Assembly: GCA_035542775.1 (NCBI GenBank)
Contig: DATKKX010000252.1
Coordinates: forward strand, 1-19,990
From: DATKKX01 sp035542775
GTDB taxonomy: Bacteria > Planctomycetota > Phycisphaerae > UBA1845 > UTPLA1
Direction: 5' to 3'
Length of the DNA stretch: 19,990 nucleotides
Shown one piece after another: positions 14,928 through 19,990 of this stretch; within the stretch, counting starts at the first letter, position 1; the number at the start of each line of letters is the position of its first letter. The notes under the pieces are model-generated. The model saw only the letters and a program-made list of their open reading frames with translations. It made no database searches and was not told the origin of the DNA. Made by a program: the position numbers and the translations under genes.

Positions 14928-16256
14928 ATGAGCTCGCTGCTGGCGATGCATGCTACCGACGGCCTCTTCAGTATGCCGGTGAACGTCCTTTTCGCCGTCA
15001 TCGTCGCCAGCGTCGTGGGAGCGGCGCTGCTCAGCCTGGCCCGCCGGGGCGACCATCGCCTCGCGCCGGTCATGGGCGTGATGGCCGCCTTTGTGTTCGC
15101 GGCCCAGATGGTGAACTTCCCGATCGCCGCGGGCACGACCGGGCACCTGCTCGGCGGAACGCTGGCGGCCATTCTCCTCGGACCGTGGGCCGGCACGGTG
15201 GTCATGGCCGTGGTGATCATCTTTCAGGCGGTGCTGGGCGACGGCGGGCTCACGGTTCTCGGGCCGAACATCTTCAACATGGGAATCGTCGGCACCTGTC
15301 TGGCCTACTACGTGTACCGAGCAATCGTGGGCAGAGACAATTCGCAGCCGGGGCGAGTGGTTGCGGGAGGGTTCTTTGCCGCGTGGCTGTCAGTCGTACT
15401 GGCCAGCGTGTTCGTAAGCCTGGAATTGGCCATTTCCGGAAGGGGCAGCCTGGACCGCGTCCTGCCGGCGATGGTGCTTGTGCACATGGCCATCGGAATC
15501 GGCGAGGCCTTGATCACCGCCGGCGTATTGGCCTTCATCCTCAAAACCAGACCGGCGCTGCTGTACGATCGTAGCTCGCCCGCGCCGCAGGCAGCCGGAC
15601 GCGCGGTGATCGTGCTCGGCCTGGCGGCGTCCCTGGTTGTTGGCGTCTTCCTGTCGCTGTTGCCGGCGCTGTGGGAGTCGCCGGACGGCTTGGAATATGT
15701 CGGGATCCAAAAAGGCATTCTCTTCGAAGACTGCCAGCGCGCGGACAATGGTGCCCTCAAGACCCTGCCCGCATATCCCCTGGGCGTAAAGCTCGAGATG
15801 GCGCCGACCGGTCTAACCGCTGTGCATCAATACGCCAACCAAGCCGGCAAAATCGAGGTCGGAGATGTACTGCAATCCGTCAACGGCGTGCCGACGCCCG
15901 ACTTGGCCGCCGCCGCTGTGGCGCTGAAATTCAACGCGGAGGCCAAGACCTTCGGTGTGAAGCCCGGTGATGTGATCGACGTCGTCCTTGATCGCGCGGG
16001 CCGTCGTCAGGCGCTCTCAGTCACTGCGGCCGGCGCGCCTCAGGCCGGCACCAAACCGCCGCTCATCGCCCTGCTGCCCGATTACACCGTCCCCGGCATC
16101 GACGGTATGCTCAGCACCAGCCTTGCCGGCGGGATCGGAACGATTGTCGTGTTCCTCCTCTCGTTCGTCGTGGGTCGCGCGTTTACACGGCCGGGACGGC
16201 TGGAGGCGGCGTTCTCGCGGACTGCCGCGGCCGGCAACGAAGACAGGAGCGGATGA
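14928..16256 (+). CDS. cbiM: Ni/Co ECF transporter S-component CbiM fused to a PDGLE (CbiN-like) domain with a PDZ-like insertion
   Basis: A 442-residue membrane protein. Residues 1-210 are CbiM: MHATDGLFSMPV, QMVNFPIAAGTTGHLLGG, LGDGGLTVLGPNIFNMG and several helices. Family knowledge: CbiM/NikM binds Ni or Co through its extreme N-terminus, the adjacent His, and the His of the GHLLGG stretch (here H73). From about 225 comes a CbiN-like PDGLE domain: a helix, SPDGLEYV (251-258), and at the end PDYTVPGI ... STSLAGGIGTIVVFLL. Between these two parts, at about 284-368, is a PDZ-like segment (GKIEVGDVLQSVNGVPTPDL, then a second GDVIDVVLDRAGRRQALSV). Start: GAGGA seven bases before ATG 14928 favours it, but ATG 14946 would give the family's Met-His N-terminus. 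Its stop codon directly abuts the GTG of cbiQ. Confidence 0.88.
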   Translation: MSSLLAMHATDGLFSMPVNVLFAVIVASVVGAALLSLARRGDHRLAPVMGVMAAFVFAAQMVNFPIAAGTTGHLLGGTLAAILLGPWAGTVVMAVVIIFQAVLGDGGLTVLGPNIFNMGIVGTCLAYYVYRAIVGRDNSQPGRVVAGGFFAAWLSVVLASVFVSLELAISGRGSLDRVLPAMVLVHMAIGIGEALITAGVLAFILKTRPALLYDRSSPAPQAAGRAVIVLGLAASLVVGVFLSLLPALWESPDGLEYVGIQKGILFEDCQRADNGALKTLPAYPLGVKLEMAPTGLTAVHQYANQAGKIEVGDVLQSVNGVPTPDLAAAAVALKFNAEAKTFGVKPGDVIDVVLDRAGRRQALSVTAAGAPQAGTKPPLIALLPDYTVPGIDGMLSTSLAGGIGTIVVFLLSFVVGRAFTRPGRLEAAFSRTAAAGNEDRSG

Positions 16257-17018
16257 GTGCACGAAAAACCGCTTACACTGGCCGCTCCCCCGCAAGTCTT
16301 TCTGGAACGACTGGACCCGCGGATCAAGCTGCCCTGCCTGCTGGTATGGGCGATCTGCATCGTCACCGTCCCGCCGGGCCGCTTCACTCTGCTCTCGATC
16401 TACGCACTGATCCTGCTCTTGCTGTTGCTTTCAAACCTGAAACTGCTCGGCAAGTTCGCCCGCCGCTTCGGCGCCGCCCTGCCGTTTGTCGTGATCCTGA
16501 CCTGCCTGCTCCCGTTCTTCAGCCAAGGCCGAACGGTATGGAGTTACGGCCCGCTGGAGATCACCGAACAGGGCTTGTGGACCGCACAGCGCGTCGCCAC
16601 GGCGGCGACCTTGTGCGTGGCCGGGATGGCTCTGGTGTGGGCCAGCACTTCGGAATCGCGGCTGCTCGCCGGCCTCCGCGGCCTGGCCGTGCCGGCGACG
16701 CTGGTCAACGTGCTCGCCTTCATGTTGCGTTATCTTTACGTCCTCCGGCCGGAACTGCACCGCCTGACGGACGCCCGAGCCCTGCGAGCCATCGGCGATC
16801 ACGGACCCGGACGACTCCGCTCCGGCGCCAATATCGTCGGAGCTCTGTTTCTCCGCGCCCATGACCGCGCCGAACGCGTGGCGGACGCGATGGTGTCGCG
16901 CGGCTTCGCCGGACAGCGTCGCGATATATATCACTATCACTGGCACGCCCACGAGTTGGTGGCGGGAATCGTGTTCGCGGGCCTCATCGTGGCGTTGCGT
17001 TGGATTGTGCAGGGATGA
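16257..17018 (+). CDS. cbiQ: ECF transporter transmembrane coupling protein CbiQ
   Basis: A 253-residue T-component with about five hydrophobic helices. Role: couples ATP hydrolysis by CbiO to movement of the metal-binding CbiM. Visible features are FLERLDPRIKLPCLLVWAI at the N-terminus, FMLRYLYVLRPELHRL mid-protein, and AMVSRGFAG, the Arg-Gly coupling-helix motif of CbiQ/EcfT proteins. Start is GTG 16257, directly after the cbiM stop codon, with AGGAG at 16245-16249. A histidine cluster, H226/H228/H230/H232 (YHYHWHAHE), sits between the coupling helix and the last membrane helix; I do not know it as a family feature. Its 3' end nearly meets cbiO (ATG 17033, 14 bases on). Confidence 0.92.
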   Translation: MHEKPLTLAAPPQVFLERLDPRIKLPCLLVWAICIVTVPPGRFTLLSIYALILLLLLLSNLKLLGKFARRFGAALPFVVILTCLLPFFSQGRTVWSYGPLEITEQGLWTAQRVATAATLCVAGMALVWASTSESRLLAGLRGLAVPATLVNVLAFMLRYLYVLRPELHRLTDARALRAIGDHGPGRLRSGANIVGALFLRAHDRAERVADAMVSRGFAGQRRDIYHYHWHAHELVAGIVFAGLIVALRWIVQG

Positions 17019-17032
17019 GGAGCGAGCGAGAT

Positions 17033-17821
17033 ATGACCGGCGATCGCCCCACGCCCGCAGCCATCCTGATCGAGCGGCTGTCCTTTCGCTATCCCGACGG
17101 AGTCGAGGCCCTCCGTGACGTCACCCTGCGCATCGAACCCGGCGAGAAGGTGGCCCTGGTGGGACCGAATGGCTCCGGCAAGAGCACGCTCCTCCGGCAT
17201 CTCACCGGCTTGCTCACTCCCACCGGTGGACAGGTCTCAGTCATGGGCTTACCCCTGACCACGGACAATCTGACCAAGGTCCGCCGCTCCGTGGGCTTCG
17301 TCTTCCAGGATGCCGACGACCAGTTGTTCTGCCCTACGGTGCTGGAGGACGTGGCCTTCGGCCCGCTCCACCTGGGCTTGTCCACCGACGAGGTGGTCCG
17401 ACGCGTGCGCGACTCCCTGGCGCTGGTCGGCCTGTCCGGGCACGAACGACGCGTGCCGCAGAAGCTCTCTTCCGGCGAAAAGACGCTGGTGGCACTGGCC
17501 ACGGTGCTGAGCTACTCGGCCGACATCCTGGTGCTTGACGAGCCCAGCGCATCCCTGGACCCGCGTAATCGCCGGCGAGTCATGGGCGTGCTTGCCAGGC
17601 TCGACGGAACCCAGTTGATAGCGACGCACGACCTGGATCTGGCCTGGGACCTCTGTGAGCGAACCGTGCTGCTGGCCGACGGCAGAATCATCGCCGACGG
17701 CAACACCCGCGAGCTCCTGACCCGACGCGACCTGCTCGAAACGCACGGGCTGGAGTTGCCGCTCATGCTGCAAGGGCCGGCGGCGGAGCCGACCGAACCC
17801 GAGTCTCATTCACGCAAGTGA
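17033..17821 (+). CDS. cbiO: ECF transporter ATP-binding protein CbiO
   Basis: A 262-residue ABC ATPase that powers the CbiM/CbiQ importer on the cytosolic face. Motifs: Walker A GPNGSGKST (residues 44-52), Q-loop FVFQDADDQLF with the ECF-type DDQLF, signature LSSGEKTLVALA (a variant of LSGGQ), Walker B ILVLDEPSASLD, and the switch His in IATHDLDLAWD. The DDQLF pattern is typical of CbiO/EcfA subunits. Start: ATG 17033 has GAGGAG at 17017-17022; an ATG at 17015 overlaps the cbiQ stop as ATGA and is the alternative. A single ATPase gene is present, so it would form a homodimer. It ends the cbiMQO operon. Confidence 0.94.
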   Translation: MTGDRPTPAAILIERLSFRYPDGVEALRDVTLRIEPGEKVALVGPNGSGKSTLLRHLTGLLTPTGGQVSVMGLPLTTDNLTKVRRSVGFVFQDADDQLFCPTVLEDVAFGPLHLGLSTDEVVRRVRDSLALVGLSGHERRVPQKLSSGEKTLVALATVLSYSADILVLDEPSASLDPRNRRRVMGVLARLDGTQLIATHDLDLAWDLCERTVLLADGRIIADGNTRELLTRRDLLETHGLELPLMLQGPAAEPTEPESHSRK

Positions 17822-17925
17822 GGGGTTCAACCGTGGGCCGCTCGATCGGTGCGACGACGAACCCTATGCCCAATGATACCGCCTCGATAAGATCGGCGGT
17901 AAGCCCCCCTCCCAGCGCCGGCGGT

Positions 17926-17954
17926 TGCTCATCGGCGGCGGGCGGGGTAGAGTG
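17926..17954 (+). promoter_or_regulatory. Sigma-70 promoter candidate for the 18007 lipoprotein
   Basis: TTGCTC at 17926-17931, exactly 17 bases, then TAGAGT at 17949-17954, 52 bases before the ATG at 18007. The same minus-35 hexamer, spacing and a near-identical minus-10 recur upstream of the exported protein at 19146. Confidence 0.5.
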
Positions 17955-18006
17955 AGCTTCTCGCGTCAAGGATGGTCAAGCCGCGGACGAGTGAGGCCAG
18001 CGCTTC

Positions 18007-18810
18007 ATGGTGGAGAGAGTACTTGCACATATTTCAGGCCGGGGAACGGGCACGGGACTCCGTTCGGCTCTACGTGCGCGCTGCTGCGTCTGCATCGCCG
18101 CGGCCATCCTGGCGGCCGGATGTTCGTCTAACCAACGGGGTGAGGTCGGCGACTCGTCGAGCGTGTCGGTCGACGACGTCCTTCGCAAGTGCGGCACGGT
18201 CTATCAGAGCCTTCACACCCTCCAGGCCCGCGGGCAGCTTGGGGATTATCGCGAAGGGGCGACGAAGCGGATGTCGGTGAGCTGGAGCTTTGCCAGGCCG
18301 GACAAATGCCGGCTGCAAATGGGAATGGATGTCGCCGTCGTCTCCGGGCAGGATTGGTGGACCTACGACGCCGCGGCAAAACAGTTCCGAAAGCACAATC
18401 AGTTCACCCGCACCCCCATCGAAACGGCCGCTTATCTGCTCTCCAAGGGCGTACCGTTCATCATGCCCGCGCTGCTTACTCGCGGCAACGGGGCCTTCGC
18501 CCTGGGGCGCGCGTACCGCGGGGAAAAGTGGCAGTTGCAGGGCGTCGGCTGGCACGCGGACGCGCCCTGTTACGTCGTGGTCCGCAAAAGCCAGGAGCCG
18601 GTTCAAATCGTGCGCCTGTGGATCGACCAGGACCGCTTCCTGCTCCGCGGCTGGATGATCAGTGTCCCCACCCACGACGGCCGCGAACGGCCGGTCCTGG
18701 AATGCGATTACCCCGATCAAATCATCGACGGCAAGCTGCCCTCCGACTGGCTCCAACTCAAAGCCCCCACACCCGTGCAGGCCACTTCCAAACCGGCAGC
18801 CAACGACTAG
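18007..18810 (+). CDS. LolA/DUF2092-like lipoprotein
   Basis: A 267-residue exported lipoprotein. The N-terminus is basic and rather long, then a hydrophobic stretch (CVCIAAAILAAGC) ends in a lipobox with Cys39. The mature part opens with a helix (VDDVLRKCGTVYQSLHTLQA) followed by beta-rich sequence: MSVSWSFARPDKCRLQMG, then SGQDWWTYDAAAKQFRKHNQ. That pattern of helix, W-x-F-x-RPDK-x-RL, and SGxxWWTYD matches the DUF2092/LolA-like outer-membrane lipoprotein carrier fold, common in planctomycetes. Function of this subgroup is unknown; lipid or hydrophobic ligand binding at the cell envelope is only inferred from the fold. No obvious partner lies next to it. Start: ATG 18007 lacks a strong ribosome-binding site; GTG 18010 is adjacent. 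Confidence 0.72.
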   Translation: MVERVLAHISGRGTGTGLRSALRARCCVCIAAAILAAGCSSNQRGEVGDSSSVSVDDVLRKCGTVYQSLHTLQARGQLGDYREGATKRMSVSWSFARPDKCRLQMGMDVAVVSGQDWWTYDAAAKQFRKHNQFTRTPIETAAYLLSKGVPFIMPALLTRGNGAFALGRAYRGEKWQLQGVGWHADAPCYVVVRKSQEPVQIVRLWIDQDRFLLRGWMISVPTHDGRERPVLECDYPDQIIDGKLPSDWLQLKAPTPVQATSKPAAND

Positions 18811-18841
18811 TGTCTTGTCACATCCAGCTTTTCATCTAGGG

Positions 18842-18968
18842 GTAGCACGGACCTCTGGTCTGTGCGTGCACGGGATAGGGGTAGCGTGGGCCATTGGGCC
18901 CACGGCCCTGAACGCTCCAGCGGTGTAGGTGTAGCGCGGGCCATCGGGCCCACGGTCCTGAACGCTCC
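18842..18968. repeat. Palindromic intergenic repeat block, two 50-bp-spaced copies plus a diverged one
   Basis: Two close copies start at 18881 (GTAGCGTGGGCCATTGGG) and 18931 (GTAGCGCGGGCCATCGGG), exactly 50 bases apart, each continuing CCCACGG(C/T)CCTGAACGCTCC. Each contains a small hairpin (GTGGGCC/GGCCCAC in the first). A diverged third unit at 18842-18866 keeps the GTAGC opening and forms its own hairpin, GCACGGACC/GGTCTGTGC. The block fills the space after the lipoprotein gene and looks like a dispersed palindromic repeat family that may also end transcription. Confidence 0.7.
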
Positions 18969-19063
18969 CGCCTGGGCACGGCTTCAACTACCAGTAAAAC
19001 CAGTCTTGTCCCTACGCTGTTCATGATTTGCTCCCCTTTCCGATAAGAACGTGCCACGGTGTC

Positions 19064-19092
19064 TTGCTCGAGAACTGAACATGCGATAGAAT
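19064..19092 (+). promoter_or_regulatory. Sigma-70 promoter for the 19146 exported protein
   Basis: TTGCTC at 19064-19069, 17 bases, TAGAAT at 19087-19092 (five of six consensus bases), 53 bases before the ATG at 19146. Predicted leader about 45 bases. Confidence 0.55.
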
Positions 19093-19145
19093 AACGTACG
19101 GTAACGTGGAATCGCAGCGGCTTCCTTGAACTTGGGGGTGGACAG

Positions 19146-19892
19146 ATGCATCCGCGCCGCTTGAGCTTGGTCAGTGCCATAGCAGCAGCCCTGCTTGCAT
19201 GCCTCGATGGCTCGAGTCTGCAGGCAGGTCCCCTGACTATTGACCGCTGGCTCCTTGAAGCTGGGATCATCACATCTCAGTCCGGCGAAGGCCAATCGGT
19301 CGCTTTTGCAACCGTCGAGAACCCCTTCCACGACTCCCATTCCGCCTCCTTGGGCCAGTCCGTCGCCCAGGCGTCCTACGACTTCGACTGGTCGGATAAC
19401 CACGGGACCTTCCTCATCCAGTCCAGCCAGCAGGCCCATGACACCGGCGGGACCTACCACCTGGAGGTCCTTTCCGAGGGCTACATCAAGTTCACGCCCA
19501 CGGAGGACCTGGCGTTTTCCGTCGACGGCACCTACAGCTATTACCTCCCCGCCTATGCCATGGAGGCGGGCCTCGGGTTCTCTATCAGGGACGCGCAGAC
19601 CGCGGAGACCTTCTTCGCCTACGGCGATTCGGACAACTCGATTTTTGGCGCACCGGTCTCCGGGACATTCGCCGCTCAAGGCTCCGGCATTCTCCCGGCT
19701 GGGCGCCAGTATCGCTTCCACTACGCCATGTACCTCGACACGCGCTATGGCGCCTCCGACACATTCACTACCGGAAACGGCCACGTCAACTTCACCATCA
19801 CGCCCGAGCCCATTACCGCCTTCCCCTTCTCCCTTGGCCTCGCCGTGCTTGCGGTGCCACGCCGGCGACACCACCCGCTGGCGCGCCCATAG
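19146..19892 (+). CDS. Secreted protein with degenerate PEP-CTERM sorting signal
   Basis: A 248-residue exported protein. A signal peptide covers about residues 1-27 (two Arg, then a hydrophobic core ending near LQA-G). The mature part is Ser/Thr/Gly/Asp-rich and probably beta-rich, with many aromatic residues and only a single Cys, in the signal peptide. The C-terminus reads TPEP (219-222), a short hydrophobic stretch (about 226-238) and RRRHH: the three-part PEP-CTERM plan, which in other bacteria directs exosortase-mediated anchoring or release at the cell surface. The hydrophobic part is short and has two prolines, so it is a weak example. GGTGGA upstream supports ATG 19146; it has its own promoter and terminator. 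Role unknown; a surface or matrix protein is plausible. Confidence 0.75.
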   Translation: MHPRRLSLVSAIAAALLACLDGSSLQAGPLTIDRWLLEAGIITSQSGEGQSVAFATVENPFHDSHSASLGQSVAQASYDFDWSDNHGTFLIQSSQQAHDTGGTYHLEVLSEGYIKFTPTEDLAFSVDGTYSYYLPAYAMEAGLGFSIRDAQTAETFFAYGDSDNSIFGAPVSGTFAAQGSGILPAGRQYRFHYAMYLDTRYGASDTFTTGNGHVNFTITPEPITAFPFSLGLAVLAVPRRRHHPLARP

Positions 19893-19909
19893 CTTCACGG
19901 CGTCGACCA

Positions 19910-19928
19910 GGCCGCTTCAGCGGCCTTT
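19910..19928 (+). terminator. Intrinsic terminator after the PEP-CTERM protein gene
   Basis: GGCCGC (19910-19915), TTCA loop, GCGGCC (19920-19925), then TTT. A compact GC stem with a tetraloop and a short T-run, 17 bases past the stop codon. Confidence 0.65.
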
Positions 19929-19990
19929 CCCGAAGGGCTTCAGGCCAGTCCCTCTGGGGCTGGTTGGCGAGGGGCGCCCGATCTTCTCTT

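Noticed and set aside
17823..17864. Inverted repeat GGGTTC/GAACCC after cbiO as a terminator
   Set aside because: Only six base pairs with a 30-base loop and no T-run; not a credible terminator.

Overview
The window is a GC-rich, gene-dense bacterial chromosome segment. Its features fit a planctomycete (Planctomycetota, perhaps Phycisphaerae-like): a PEP-CTERM-type exported protein, a DksA-like/LspA gene pair, a LolA-like lipoprotein, small c-type cytochrome lipoproteins, and short palindromic and HEG-type intergenic repeats. No rRNA or marker gene is present, so the taxonomy is an inference.

Layout. (1) 1-6714, plus strand: a chaperone locus, with the tail of an Hsp20, then groEL1 - groES - groEL2 - dnaJ - grpE - an FmdB-type zinc ribbon. 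The order EL-ES-EL is unusual, the second GroEL lacks the GGM tail, and no dnaK is present. (2) 6807-7770, minus strand: a 40-residue Cys-rich protein and two tandem small cytochrome c-type lipoproteins, one with AxxCH in place of CxxCH. (3) 7771-8610: a gene-poor stretch ending in what looks like the C-terminal remnant of a large membrane glycosyltransferase. (4) 8687-10206, minus strand: tgt-yajC (queuosine tRNA modification and Sec accessory) without secDF next to it. (5) 10379-13096, plus strand: a near-consensus promoter, a long leader, a DksA-like protein with only two of four zinc cysteines, lspA with a long insertion, and a membrane-anchored transglutaminase-like protein. (6) 13233-14762, minus strand: a ComM/YifB-type AAA+ protein. 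(7) 14928-17821, plus strand: an ECF-type Ni/Co importer, cbiM-cbiQ-cbiO, whose CbiM is fused to the CbiN-like PDGLE domain with a PDZ-like module inserted in it. (8) 18007-19892, plus strand: a LolA/DUF2092-like lipoprotein, a block of palindromic repeats, and a PEP-CTERM-like secreted protein, with a terminator at 19910-19928.

Functional reading: region 1 would supply holdase, two chaperonins and Hsp70 co-chaperones from one locus. Region 5 links a stringent-response-type regulator to lipoprotein maturation. LspA would process the several lipoproteins seen here (two cytochromes and the 18007 protein). Region 7 is a self-contained metal importer. The most novel-looking items are the PDZ-like insertion in CbiM/PDGLE, the AxxCH cytochrome beside its CxxCH paralogue and a metallothionein-like miniprotein, and the EL-ES-EL chaperonin layout.
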